From Myroides sp. NP-2 (GTDB lineage: Bacteria; Bacteroidota; Bacteroidia; Flavobacteriales; Flavobacteriaceae): DNA of 64,000 bases. A program made the position numbers and the translations under genes. Under the pieces are notes generated by a model. The model did not search any database. It saw only the letters and a list, made by a program, of their open reading frames with translations, and had not been told where the DNA came from. Numbering within the stretch: position 1 is the stretch's first letter; the number at the start of each line of letters is the position of its first letter. The stretch is taken from contig NZ_JACHTD010000007.1 in NCBI RefSeq assembly GCF_014145665.1, positions 1 to 64,000 of the forward strand. The letters are read 5' to 3'. Below are positions 26,865 through 35,647 of the stretch, piece by piece.

Positions 26865-27053
26865 TTAGACGCGCCCTTTTAGCGCGTTAAATACCCAGGC
26901 AATAGCCAAGAAGCCCACTCCTACAGCGGCAAATCCCCAACCAGCAATCTCGTAGTATTTTAACGTTCCCAAGGCAATGAGTACGATTCCCATCAGAATC
27001 ATAATCAAGGTTGCATATCCCAATATTTTATTTTTATTCAAATTATTTGCCAT
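26865..27053 (-). CDS. CAL67264-family small membrane protein
   Basis: A 62-residue protein with two membrane helices (about 12-29 and 37-56), and the family pattern NKNKILGYATLIMILMGI followed by GWGFAAVGVGFLAIAWVFNALKGRV, given here as two parts. This family is known from many Flavobacteriaceae, usually beside holA, as here (6 bp gap). Function unknown. Co-transcribed with holA. Confidence 0.85.
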   Translation of the reverse strand: MANNLNKNKILGYATLIMILMGIVLIALGTLKYYEIAGWGFAAVGVGFLAIAWVFNALKGRV

Positions 27054-27059
27054 TTCTTT

Positions 27060-28064
27060 TTAATTAAAGATTTTCATCAACATTTCCTTTAACAAGTCTC
27101 CCTGTGGTAGTTGAGTCGCTCCGACTCCTTTTCCTTTTAAATCCACCTCTTTCAAATGCGCAATAATTTGACTCACGCGTTTCATAGGATAGGTTTTAAA
27201 CCCCAATTCATAATCTTTTATTGCATATTGAACAACTTTTAAGCTCTTCATCACATTTTGCGGCGATTTGTCTTGCAACCCGTGATACAACAGCAATTTA
27301 GAAAAATACGCATACACAATACCTATGGTTACCACAAAAGGGTTGTTTTTAGGGTTTTGTGCAAAGTGGTTTGCAATTTTATACGCTTGTAACTGATTGC
27401 GATCGACAATCGCTTTCATTAACTCGAAGTTATTGTAATCTTTGCTTATACCAATATTCTTTTCAATAATCTCAGCTGTAATAGGCTGACCTTTGGGTAC
27501 AATAAGAGTCAATTTATCTAATTCCTTCACTATTTTAGAGAGGTCATTTCCCAAAAACTCAATTAACATGGCTGCCGATTTAGGATCAATACCATACCCT
27601 CTCTTGCTCACCGTTTGTTGCAACCACCCTTCTAATTTATAATCTTTTAGTCGGTTGCTCTCAAAGAGAACCGCGTGTTTTTGGAGGCTCTTATACAACT
27701 TTTTACGTTTGTCTATCGTCTTGTATTTATAACAAAACACCAGTACGGTAGATGGCTGTGGTTGGTTGACATAATCGTCTAGTTGCTCGATAGTCTTGGC
27801 CAAATCCTGAGCTTCTTTGACAATAATCACTTGTTTTTCAGCCATCAATGGAAAGCGCTTAGCATTGGAAACAATATCTTGAATGCTCACATCTCTACCG
27901 TATAATATCATCTGATTGAACCCCTTTTCCTCTTCAGTCAATACATTACTTTCTATATAATCCGCAACATTATCAATATAATAAGGCTCATCTCCCATCA
28001 AAAAATAAACAGGAGCTATGGTCTTATTCTTAATATTTCTTACGATTTCTTTGAGTTGTTCCAA
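27060..28064 (-). CDS. holA: DNA polymerase III subunit delta
   Basis: The 334-residue protein has the HolA N-terminus (PVYFLMGDEPYYIDNVADYI) and the three-domain clamp-loader layout: degenerate AAA (1-140), helical lid (140-215; FLGNDLSKIVKELDKL), and C-terminal collar domain (215-334; QLPQGDLLKEMLMKIF). It opens the beta clamp (dnaN lies 9 kb away) for loading. The start codon is TTG (28064-28062): an upstream stop is in frame 15 bases away, and the first internal ATG falls inside the conserved YFLMGDEP motif. Confidence 0.92.
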   Translation of the reverse strand: MEQLKEIVRNIKNKTIAPVYFLMGDEPYYIDNVADYIESNVLTEEEKGFNQMILYGRDVSIQDIVSNAKRFPLMAEKQVIIVKEAQDLAKTIEQLDDYVNQPQPSTVLVFCYKYKTIDKRKKLYKSLQKHAVLFESNRLKDYKLEGWLQQTVSKRGYGIDPKSAAMLIEFLGNDLSKIVKELDKLTLIVPKGQPITAEIIEKNIGISKDYNNFELMKAIVDRNQLQAYKIANHFAQNPKNNPFVVTIGIVYAYFSKLLLYHGLQDKSPQNVMKSLKVVQYAIKDYELGFKTYPMKRVSQIIAHLKEVDLKGKGVGATQLPQGDLLKEMLMKIFN

Positions 28065-28082
28065 AATATAATTTACTTAAAA

Positions 28083-28112
28083 TTGTAGTATCCGCTTAAA
28101 CAAATATCTTTG
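28083..28112 (+). promoter_or_regulatory. Promoter with no leader before the HsdR_N-like gene
   Basis: TTG (28083-28085), 19 bases, TATCTTTG (28105-28112), and then only four bases (TATT) before the ATG at 28117. The predicted transcription start falls at or next to the ATG. Confidence 0.65.
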
Positions 28113-28116
28113 TATT

Positions 28117-28575
28117 ATGCAAAGATTAAACTTTCCATCTTTTGATTTCCGATTCAAAAATAGTGAAAATAAGATATCTATTTTTGATGTGATCCGTAAA
28201 AAATTTATTCTTCTAACTCCTGAAGAATGGGTTCGACAACATGTTGTCCACGATTTGATGGTGGTTAAAGGATATCCTATCTCACTAATTAGCGTTGAAA
28301 AAATCGTAAAAATCAATGGCATGAACAAGCGATATGACGTTGTTGTGTTTAGACCCAATGGCGAAATTGAAGTTCTGGTGGAGTGCAAAGCTCCTTCCGT
28401 TGCTATTACACAACAAACCTTTGATCAAATTGCGCGCTATAATTTTCAGCTGCGCGCTACACATCTTTACGTGACTAACGGCTTGCAACACTATTTTTGT
28501 CAGATGGATTATGAGAAAGAAAGTTATTTCTTTTTGCGTGCACTACCCAACTACTCTTCTTTAAAAACCGAATAA
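28117..28575 (+). CDS. HsdR N-terminal-like (HSDR_N_2) nuclease-fold protein
   Basis: A 152-residue protein made only of the type I restriction HsdR N-terminal fold. PD-(D/E)xK-like residues are visible in KRYDVVVFRPNGEIEVLVECKAP (D, then ECK). There is no helicase domain and no hsdM/hsdS nearby, so it is not a restriction system. This stand-alone form is widespread in Bacteroidota next to holA and a glycosyltransferase. Nuclease activity is possible but unproven. It ends 4 bp before the glycosyltransferase gene, so the two form an operon. Confidence 0.85.
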   Translation: MQRLNFPSFDFRFKNSENKISIFDVIRKKFILLTPEEWVRQHVVHDLMVVKGYPISLISVEKIVKINGMNKRYDVVVFRPNGEIEVLVECKAPSVAITQQTFDQIARYNFQLRATHLYVTNGLQHYFCQMDYEKESYFFLRALPNYSSLKTE

Positions 28576-28579
28576 CCCC

Positions 28580-29587
28580 ATGGGAAAACAATTTGCTTTA
28601 GTTGTCTTAAACTGGAATGGAAAGAAATTATTGGAGACTTTTTTACCAACGTTGGTAGCTTATTCTCCGCAAGCTAATGTATACGTTGTGGACAACAACT
28701 CTACAGATGGGAGTCAGGAGCTGATACAACGCGATTATCCCAGTGTACGACTCATACAAAATAAAGGAAACTACGGCTATGCCAAAGGGTATAATGAAGG
28801 GGTAGCAGCATTGACAGAGCCGATTCTAATTTTAATCAATTCTGACATTGAAGTAACGGAAAATTGGTTGGTTCCCATTGCCGAATTATACGAAGAGGAT
28901 CCCGAATTAGCCATAGTACAACCCAAGATACTCGATTACAAGAACAAAGCTTATTTTGAATATGCGGGGGCTGGTGGCGGTTATATTGATCGCTACGGTT
29001 TTCCTTATTGCAGAGGACGCATCTTTTCTACCATTGAAAAAGACGAAGGACAATACGATGATATTGCCTCAATTTTTTGGGCAAGTGGCGCTTGTTTTTT
29101 TATTAAAAACGACGTTTTTAAAATACTAAATGGTTTTGATGAAGACTTTTTCGCTCACCAAGAAGAAATAGACCTGTGTTGGCGTGCCCAAAATAGAGGC
29201 TACCGCATCAAATATTGCGGTTTTTCAACCGTCTATCACGTGGGAGGGGCTACCTTAAACTACGCCAATCCCCAGAAGACTTATCTAAACTTCAGAAACT
29301 CGTTGATGATGCTTTACAAAAACCTCCCTGCTCATCATAAGTTTAGCACCATTTTTATTCGTTTATGCCTAGATGGCCTTGCGGGTATTTACCACTTATT
29401 CTTGTTGCAACCAAAGCACTGTTGGGCAATTATTCGTTCCCATTTTGCCTTCTACAAACGCCTCTCAAAAATGAAAAACAAAATTGAATTTACAAACATT
29501 AACAATTATTTCACTGAAAAATCCATAATTTTTACGTACTTTGTCTGTAGAAAAAAGAATTTCATTACAATTCACAATAAACAATAA
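28580..29587 (+). CDS. Family 2 glycosyltransferase
   Basis: A 335-residue GT-A enzyme: nucleotide-sugar binding VVLNWNGKKLL and VVDNNSTDGS, metal-binding LINSDIEV (DxD-like), acceptor region FFAHQEEIDLCWRAQNRGYRIKY (ED motif region). Rhamnosyltransferase-like members of this group add sugars to O-antigen or cell-wall glycans; the exact donor cannot be told. A hydrophobic stretch near 255-275 may contact the membrane. Co-transcribed with the HsdR_N-like gene. Confidence 0.9.
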   Translation: MGKQFALVVLNWNGKKLLETFLPTLVAYSPQANVYVVDNNSTDGSQELIQRDYPSVRLIQNKGNYGYAKGYNEGVAALTEPILILINSDIEVTENWLVPIAELYEEDPELAIVQPKILDYKNKAYFEYAGAGGGYIDRYGFPYCRGRIFSTIEKDEGQYDDIASIFWASGACFFIKNDVFKILNGFDEDFFAHQEEIDLCWRAQNRGYRIKYCGFSTVYHVGGATLNYANPQKTYLNFRNSLMMLYKNLPAHHKFSTIFIRLCLDGLAGIYHLFLLQPKHCWAIIRSHFAFYKRLSKMKNKIEFTNINNYFTEKSIIFTYFVCRKKNFITIHNKQ

Positions 29588-29628
29588 ATAATTTATACTC
29601 AAGTATACTAGAATTTCAATGCTTTTGG

Positions 29629-29636
29629 TATATTTG
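29629..29636 (+). promoter_or_regulatory. -7 box for the OmpA lipoprotein gene
   Basis: TATATTTG, matching TAnnTTTG, 25 bases before the ATG at 29662. No clear TTG at the usual distance. Confidence 0.5.
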
Positions 29637-29661
29637 ACTCAAAATTCAATCATTTTTTTAT

Positions 29662-30495
29662 ATGAAAAAAGTAGTTTTAGGTTTATCTGTTTTAGCTCTG
29701 ACACTTACGTCATGTGGTACAAAACAAAAAATTGCTGACTTAGAAGCAAAAAACAAAGAAGTACAAGACTTGTTAAATACTTGTACTATTCAATTGAACT
29801 CTGCACTTGCTGAAAAGAAAGTTCTTTCAGAACAAGTACATGACTTAAAGAAAAATACCTCTGACTTAATTAGCAACGTAGGTAACTTAACTATGCTATC
29901 TTCAAAAGGTGCTGACAACTTAGAGAAATCTTTAGAAAGTTTAAAAGAAAAAGATTTAAAAATTACCAGATTACAAGATGCCCTTACTAAGAAAGATTCT
30001 GTAACCTTAGCCTTAGTTAAGAGTGTGAAAAAAGAAGTTGGGTTTGACGATCCAGATATTGAAGTAAACGTTGAAAAAGGAGTTGTGTATATCTCCATTG
30101 CCGACAAATTATTATTCAAAACTGCTAGCTACCAAGTAAATGATAAAGCAAAAGCTGTATTGGCAAAAGTAGCTAAGATTGCAAAAAGCAAACCTGATTT
30201 TGAATTAATGGTTGAAGGACACACAGATAACGTGCCAATCAAAAACACAATGTTTGAAGATAACTGGGACTTAAGTGTGAAAAGAGCAACTTCTATTGTA
30301 CGTGTGTTACAAAAAGATTTAGGTTTAGATCCTAAACAATTAGTAGCATCAGGACGTGGAGAATATGTGCCTCTAGTTGACAATGATACAGCTGAAAACA
30401 AAGCTAGAAACAGAAGAACTAGAATCATCTTAATGCCGAAAATTGATCAGTTCTACGATATGATCGAAAAGGAAATGAAAGAAATGAAAAAATAA
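29662..30495 (+). CDS. OmpA-family lipoprotein with coiled coil
   Basis: The 277-residue protein has a lipobox ending at Cys18 (LTLTSCGTK). A coiled coil follows (about 22-120; ADLEAKNKEVQDLL, LAEKKVLSEQVHDLKK), then a C-terminal OmpA/MotB domain (about 140-265; LMVEGHTDNVPI, NWDLSVKRATSIV, NKARNRRTRIIL). The OmpA domain binds peptidoglycan, and the coiled coil spans to the outer membrane anchor, as in Pal-like envelope linkers. Single gene with its own terminator; abundant envelope protein is likely. Confidence 0.9.
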   Translation: MKKVVLGLSVLALTLTSCGTKQKIADLEAKNKEVQDLLNTCTIQLNSALAEKKVLSEQVHDLKKNTSDLISNVGNLTMLSSKGADNLEKSLESLKEKDLKITRLQDALTKKDSVTLALVKSVKKEVGFDDPDIEVNVEKGVVYISIADKLLFKTASYQVNDKAKAVLAKVAKIAKSKPDFELMVEGHTDNVPIKNTMFEDNWDLSVKRATSIVRVLQKDLGLDPKQLVASGRGEYVPLVDNDTAENKARNRRTRIILMPKIDQFYDMIEKEMKEMKK

Positions 30496-30513
30496 TCATT
30501 TAGATACAAGAAG

Positions 30514-30545
30514 AGCCGTTTGATTCGTCAAACGGCTTTTTTTAT
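30514..30545 (+). terminator. Terminator with UUCG tetraloop
   Basis: 10-bp stem AGCCGTTTGA / TCAAACGGCT around the stable tetraloop TTCG, followed by a T-tract. Confidence 0.93.
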
Positions 30546-30662
30546 ATCTATCTTCTTTTATTCGCAAAATAGACTTCTTTTTTTTTGCTTAATTCACAAA
30601 AAACTTGTAATTTTTATTGTTCTATTACAGATCAATATTAACCCTTTTCCCTTACCAAACCT

Positions 30663-31619
30663 ATGAACGAAATTCCAACAAACTTCAACAATTTTGATAT
30701 CATCGGCGATATTCACGGGCACAGCAATGACTTAAAAAAACTATTAGGCGCGCTAGGCTACAAATTAAAAGGTAATTACTATCATCATCCCGAGCGAAAA
30801 GTGCTTTTTTTAGGCGATTACATTGATCGAGGTGTCAATGTAGTTGAAGTTTTAGAAATAGTTAAAAATATGGTCGACAATGGTCAAGCCATCGCTTTAA
30901 TGGGCAACCACGAATACAATGCTATTTGTTACAACACCCTAACGGAAGATGGAACTTATTTGCGCGAACACAGCAAAAAAAACTTCAATCAACACGCCAT
31001 CACCATGGCGGCTTTTATGCAAAAACCCAACTTGTATAAAATGTATGTAGAATGGTTTAAAACACTGCCTCTTTTTTATGAAAATGACACCTTTCGCGCT
31101 ATACACGCGTGTTGGGATCAAGATAGTGTAACCTACCTAAAAACGCGTTTCCCCAATCATTGCCTAAACAGTGCAGTACTTGAAGAAGCTAGTACAACAG
31201 GAACAGCATTATACGAGGCATTAGAAATTATCTTAAAGGGCAAGGAGCTCGATCTTCCCAACAACCAATCCTTTATTGACAAGGACGGAATCATACGTCA
31301 TTCCTTTCGCGTAAAATGGTGGGAAAAACCACAGCTACCTCCTACCCTACATAGCATTAGCGCTTCTGTAATCAAGCATCAAGCAAATGATGCTATAGAT
31401 ATTCAGCACTTAAATTTTTACCCTCCAACGGATAAACCCGTCTTCTTTGGCCATTATTGGATGAAAGTCCAAACAGGCGGTCAACCGCAAATATTAACAC
31501 CCAACACCTGCTGTCTCGATTACAGTGTAGCCAAAAATGGTCATCTGGTTTGCTATCGTTACAGCGGAGAGCAACAACTCGATTCCGCTTCAATCAACTA
31601 TATCAAAGAGTACAATTAA
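30663..31619 (+). CDS. Metallophosphoesterase (PPP-type phosphatase fold)
   Basis: A 318-residue protein with calcineurin-like metal-binding motifs: IIGDIHGHSNDL, FLGDYIDRG and MGNHEYN, and later FGHYWMK (the last metal His). The order and the GDYIDRG form match bacterial serine/threonine-phosphatase-like or diadenosine-tetraphosphatase-like enzymes, with a helical insert (about 95-190). Substrate not known. It converges with the DUF4421 gene; their last four bases overlap and there is no terminator between them. Confidence 0.85.
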   Translation: MNEIPTNFNNFDIIGDIHGHSNDLKKLLGALGYKLKGNYYHHPERKVLFLGDYIDRGVNVVEVLEIVKNMVDNGQAIALMGNHEYNAICYNTLTEDGTYLREHSKKNFNQHAITMAAFMQKPNLYKMYVEWFKTLPLFYENDTFRAIHACWDQDSVTYLKTRFPNHCLNSAVLEEASTTGTALYEALEIILKGKELDLPNNQSFIDKDGIIRHSFRVKWWEKPQLPPTLHSISASVIKHQANDAIDIQHLNFYPPTDKPVFFGHYWMKVQTGGQPQILTPNTCCLDYSVAKNGHLVCYRYSGEQQLDSASINYIKEYN

Positions 31620-32587
31620 TATATAGAAGGATCCAACAAATCAATCAAGTCATATTGCAAGATTTTTGGATCTTTTTTTAATGAAAATCGCTTCGTCACA
31701 AAAAAGACTAGGCTTGTATTCAACAGTTGAGAGGAATAATCTTCGACTTTGTTGAAATACAAACCGCTCAGGGACGATTTCATTCCGCCCCCCCATTCAT
31801 CACCTTGATAGCTCAGATTGATGTCACTCCTTATCTGTCCATTGACGTAAAACGCTGTGTGTTTATTGCTTAAATTCTCATCAAAAATACCGTTGAGCCC
31901 AACATTCACTGATAAGGAAGCTAAGAATTTCTTGCGTATCACCAAATTGTAGCCATACCCTATAGTTGGTCCAAAAATATAACGTCTACTGTCGTGCTCA
32001 CGCACGCCTTCTGCTAGTTCTGGCGTATTTTTAATGATGCTCAAAAAAGCCGACCCTCCAATTAACAGAGCACCCGCAGACTTCCTTTGTCTGCTGTTCT
32101 TGTTTTGAGCCGCACCGATGGAAAACCTATCCGAGTTAAAGACGTATGTATATCGACCTCCGTACAAATTGATTCTCAAGTCACTGTAACTTTGATACAT
32201 ATCCATCTCCTCATTAAAATGGTAAAAGCCCTTATACTGTTGAAAATAAAAATCAACCATAAACTTCTTGCCAATTAAGTGGTATTGGAAATCAACTGTT
32301 GAGCTCTTCCCTTTCTCTTTATCACTCATTCCCGAAAATCCATGGCTATAGCTCAAGGAGGAGTTCTTCCACGCAAAGGCTACCCCTATTTTTACGGGAC
32401 GATTGGGCTCAAAAACCAACTCTTCTTTTTCTTGTTCATACTTGAGCGACAAGAAATCTTGATTTAAACTAAGCGTCGCTCCATAAGTATGAGCGTACTT
32501 TTCAATGTAGAGTGAATCGACTTGGGCCAATCCACAAGTACAATAAAGCAAACTACTTCCTAAAAAAAATCGAACTTTGTTTCTCAC
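31616..32587 (-). CDS. DUF4421 outer-membrane beta-barrel-like protein
   Basis: The 323-residue protein has a signal peptide (cleavage near CGLAQ). A run of amphipathic beta strands follows, matching DUF4421 (DSLYIEKYAHTYG, GVAFAWKNSSLSYSHGFSG, DFQYHLIGKKFMVDFYFQQYKGFY, AGALLIGGSAFLS). Probably an outer-membrane barrel of unknown function. The start codon is GTG; an in-frame stop lies just upstream. It follows the unrecognised membrane-protein gene by 15 bp, so the two form an operon. Confidence 0.8.
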   Translation of the reverse strand: MRNKVRFFLGSSLLYCTCGLAQVDSLYIEKYAHTYGATLSLNQDFLSLKYEQEKEELVFEPNRPVKIGVAFAWKNSSLSYSHGFSGMSDKEKGKSSTVDFQYHLIGKKFMVDFYFQQYKGFYHFNEEMDMYQSYSDLRINLYGGRYTYVFNSDRFSIGAAQNKNSRQRKSAGALLIGGSAFLSIIKNTPELAEGVREHDSRRYIFGPTIGYGYNLVIRKKFLASLSVNVGLNGIFDENLSNKHTAFYVNGQIRSDINLSYQGDEWGGGMKSSLSGLYFNKVEDYSSQLLNTSLVFFVTKRFSLKKDPKILQYDLIDLLDPSIY

Positions 32588-32602
32588 TTCTTTGATTTTA
32601 CA

Positions 32603-34081
32603 CTATGACAATAGCTCTTCAATCTGCTGAATACCATCGCGTTGACAAATAATGCGATAGCGCTTGTATTCGGTATGATCTCCGTATTCAATTTGCGAGA
32701 TAAAATTGATGTAATATACTTTATCTGCATCAAAACTGATTACTTGTTTGTTCTGTTCATCTAAACTCAAAACCGGTACTTTAGGCGTATCCATGCGTTG
32801 CATCAATCGCGTTAAGTTGAAACGAAAAATATCGTGTACTCCTTTAAAGAAATACGTACTATCTTTCAACATTTCTCCACGATCCAACGAAACTTTTTTG
32901 CGATATAGCAGTATTTTTTCGTTGTGAATGCGATTTTCTACTTCTAACAGAACCGATCGATTTCTTATGTTTAAAATCTCAGAGGGTACTTTTTCATCGG
33001 TAATAAAATCAACGGCTTCTTTGATCCATCCAATTTTTCTTCCTTTAATACTTATAGAGGTTTTGTTGTCAAAATACTTCCCTCCAAGCTTTCCTGCAAA
33101 ATAGAAACGCATCAGTTCTTTGATCCGATCTTTTAGCATATAGCCCACCACTAAGGCAACAAACAAAGGCATGGTAAAATTGCCGTATTTCTGTTGGAAG
33201 GAAAAGGCTACAATCGTAGCAAATACCATGGATATACCTGCAGCAATACTGTAATACACTTGTTGAACAAAAACACCATCCCCATCTTTCTTTTTATTTG
33301 ATTCCAACAACAGATCGGATTCTACATATTTATTGAGCATGGCATACCGATAAATTACGGCCTGGTTTGTCGCGTGTTCATTTGCTTTGATAAAACTATA
33401 GCCCCTGTTTTTCATATAAGCTTGTTCAGATAGAATCAATTCTTTTGTTTGTTGCTGTAATAATTGAAACTGTTCATCAGAGACAAGCATTAACCGATCG
33501 AGTAATAAAAAGCTATAACGCAATAAGGTATAGGAAAAGTATTCATCGGCAAAAATAAAGTAGTTCAAATACTCTTTTTCTGCAACTTGTTCATTCGCCA
33601 TCAGCATTTCTTTCAAGCTTCTAAACTTTGTTCGAATGGCGGTACACGACTCGATATACGACTGAATTAAATGAGTCTGATCCCCAGGCTTTGCGTGTTT
33701 GCACTCCGCAACTGCATTGCGCAAGGCAGAGCGAAAAATAGCCATAAACATCTTCAGCTGATATTCGACTTCCCTTACTTGCTGTTCGGTTTCTGCTTCT
33801 AGCAATTGATGTGTTGCAGCGCTCAAATTATTAAAAGGAACAGCCCCCTCATTTACAATAGCCGATAGCGTGTAAATGGGTGTTATAAATCTAACCTTGG
33901 ATTTAACGTCTGAATAGAATTGATCTTTCGAGTAATTCGACTGATTGAGATCTAGCGTATTTGGAACGAAAATCCACGTATTGATGGTAAAATCACTTTG
34001 ATGCTCCTCTTTGGCTTTAATAAAACCAACCTTCATTTCTAAAGTAAATGCATCATGTGACCTCACTTTAATATCTAGCAT
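32603..34081 (-). CDS. Uncharacterised membrane protein with two central helices
   Basis: A 492-residue protein that I do not recognise. The first 260 residues are soluble and mostly helical. Two membrane helices follow (about 276-297 and 303-321), then a soluble C-terminal part (about 325-492) that is partly beta-rich (SISIKGRKIGWIKEAVDFI, KQVISFDADKVYYINFISQIEYG). There is no signal peptide, so both soluble ends are probably cytoplasmic. It is transcribed with the DUF4421 outer-membrane gene (15 bp gap). Function unknown. Confidence 0.6.
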   Translation of the reverse strand: MLDIKVRSHDAFTLEMKVGFIKAKEEHQSDFTINTWIFVPNTLDLNQSNYSKDQFYSDVKSKVRFITPIYTLSAIVNEGAVPFNNLSAATHQLLEAETEQQVREVEYQLKMFMAIFRSALRNAVAECKHAKPGDQTHLIQSYIESCTAIRTKFRSLKEMLMANEQVAEKEYLNYFIFADEYFSYTLLRYSFLLLDRLMLVSDEQFQLLQQQTKELILSEQAYMKNRGYSFIKANEHATNQAVIYRYAMLNKYVESDLLLESNKKKDGDGVFVQQVYYSIAAGISMVFATIVAFSFQQKYGNFTMPLFVALVVGYMLKDRIKELMRFYFAGKLGGKYFDNKTSISIKGRKIGWIKEAVDFITDEKVPSEILNIRNRSVLLEVENRIHNEKILLYRKKVSLDRGEMLKDSTYFFKGVHDIFRFNLTRLMQRMDTPKVPVLSLDEQNKQVISFDADKVYYINFISQIEYGDHTEYKRYRIICQRDGIQQIEELLS

Positions 34082-34211
34082 TTTTTATCTTTTTTAAAAA
34101 AACTATTTTTTCTCCGTACGAGTGCCATATTTAACAATAGAAGGCATACTAATTGAGCATCTATTTAAAAAAACAGCTCAATACAAATTTAATTATAATA
34201 TTCACACATTT

Positions 34212-34616
34212 ATGCCTTTATTTTCTAACAAATTCAGACAAAATATTTCCAATCTACGAAGAGAAACATCAAATTGCACGTTCACCCACAACCTTTTAAC
34301 TTATTTAGAGCATCCGCATATGACCCCCTTGGGATTTTACATTTTCTTGGATAACTTAGCAATTGACGATCTCACGAGCATCAAAAAAATTTCCTTGTCA
34401 ATTCTATGTGAATTGGGCTTGGCGGCTTTACAGCACCAGGTCTCCTTTCAACACAACTTAGAAGACTTGGAAAAACTAGGTATATTACTCCAAATACAAA
34501 CGACAACGTACAAACAATTTCTCAAGCAAACGCGTTTTATAGGACAAAGTCTTGAAGATAAGGCGCACATCAGACAGGAAATTGAACGCATTTTAAAACA
34601 AATCAATTGCGTATAG
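34212..34616 (+). CDS. Hypothetical protein
   Basis: A 134-residue helical protein without signal peptide or membrane helix (MPLFSNKFRQNISNLRRETSN...). No family is recognised. I chose the ATG at 34212; the frame extends 30 codons upstream to a GTG, but that part is Lys/Tyr/Phe-rich and overlaps the divergent promoter region. It lies 145 bp before rfbA on the same strand. It is probably real from its composition, but evidence is limited. Confidence 0.5.
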   Translation: MPLFSNKFRQNISNLRRETSNCTFTHNLLTYLEHPHMTPLGFYIFLDNLAIDDLTSIKKISLSILCELGLAALQHQVSFQHNLEDLEKLGILLQIQTTTYKQFLKQTRFIGQSLEDKAHIRQEIERILKQINCV

Positions 34617-34761
34617 GGCGTATCACAGCAATCTGCGGGACAATGTACAGTTCTTTTCGTCTAATATTTTTAACGCTGGTGTACCTAAAACAAAAATCTT
34701 TACTTATCTTTCAACACTGTATGGGGAGCAATAGCTATCCCCTCCCAAAAAAAACCATACT

Positions 34762-35643
34762 ATGAAGGGAATTATACTAGCCGGTGGTTCAGGAACTCGA
34801 CTACATCCACTTACTTTATCGATTTCAAAACAACTGCTACCTGTCTATGACAAACCGATGATTTACTACCCATTGTCGACACTTATGTTAGCTGGTATTC
34901 GCGAGATTTTAATAATTTCCACGCCACGTGATTTGCCGATATTTGAATCACTCCTCGGTACAGGAGAACAACTAGGTATACAACTTTCATACGCAGTACA
35001 ACCCGCACCAGAGGGCATCGCCCAAGCCTTACTCATTGCTGAAAATTTTATTGGTTCAGACCCTGTTTGTTTAATTCTTGGCGATAACATATTTTATGGC
35101 AATGACTTACAAAAGAAAATACAACAAGCGATACATCTCGTAGAACAAGATCAAAAAGCCGTAGTTTTTGGTTATACTGTAAAAGATCCGGAACGCTATG
35201 GCGTAGTTGAATTTGACGATTCCCATCAAGTGCTTTCAATAGAAGAAAAACCAGTAAAACCCAAATCTAACTTTGCGGTCGTAGGTTTGTATTTTTATCC
35301 CAACACCGCCGTTGCATATACTAAAACCTTAACTCCCTCTCAAAGAGGTGAGTTGGAAATCACAAGCCTAAACAACTTGTATTTAGCGCATAACAACCTA
35401 GTTGTTCAGCTTTTGGGTAGAGGATTTGCTTGGCTCGATACCGGTACCCATGAATCACTGGTTGAAGCTACCGAATTTGTAAAAACGGTTGAAAAGAGAA
35501 CGGGACTTAAAATAGGTTGTTTAGAAGAAATCGCACTTTCTAAGCAATGGGTGTCTGCTGCGACTCTTGAACACAGTATTGCCTCATACAAAGGAGAGTA
35601 TTACGACTACATTCGAGAGAATCTGCGCATACATCAAAAATAA
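34762..35643 (+). CDS. rfbA: Glucose-1-phosphate thymidylyltransferase
   Basis: A 293-residue nucleotidyltransferase: [17 protein letters not shown] (pyrophosphorylase loop), [27 protein letters not shown] (metal Asp), and [18 protein letters not shown]. It makes dTDP-glucose from dTTP and glucose-1-phosphate, the first step toward dTDP-rhamnose or other 6-deoxy sugars for the envelope. The next enzyme, rfbB, lies 4 bp away on the opposite strand. A near-match -7 (TATCTTTC) is seen about 50 bases upstream. rfbC and rfbD are not in the window. Confidence 0.95.
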   Translation: MKGIILAGGSGTRLHPLTLSISKQLLPVYDKPMIYYPLSTLMLAGIREILIISTPRDLPIFESLLGTGEQLGIQLSYAVQPAPEGIAQALLIAENFIGSDPVCLILGDNIFYGNDLQKKIQQAIHLVEQDQKAVVFGYTVKDPERYGVVEFDDSHQVLSIEEKPVKPKSNFAVVGLYFYPNTAVAYTKTLTPSQRGELEITSLNNLYLAHNNLVVQLLGRGFAWLDTGTHESLVEATEFVKTVEKRTGLKIGCLEEIALSKQWVSAATLEHSIASYKGEYYDYIRENLRIHQK

Positions 35644-35647
35644 TACC

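Noticed and set aside
28117..28575. Type I restriction system
   Set aside because: Only the HsdR N-terminal fold is present, with no helicase part and no hsdM or hsdS; this stand-alone form is common in Bacteroidota.
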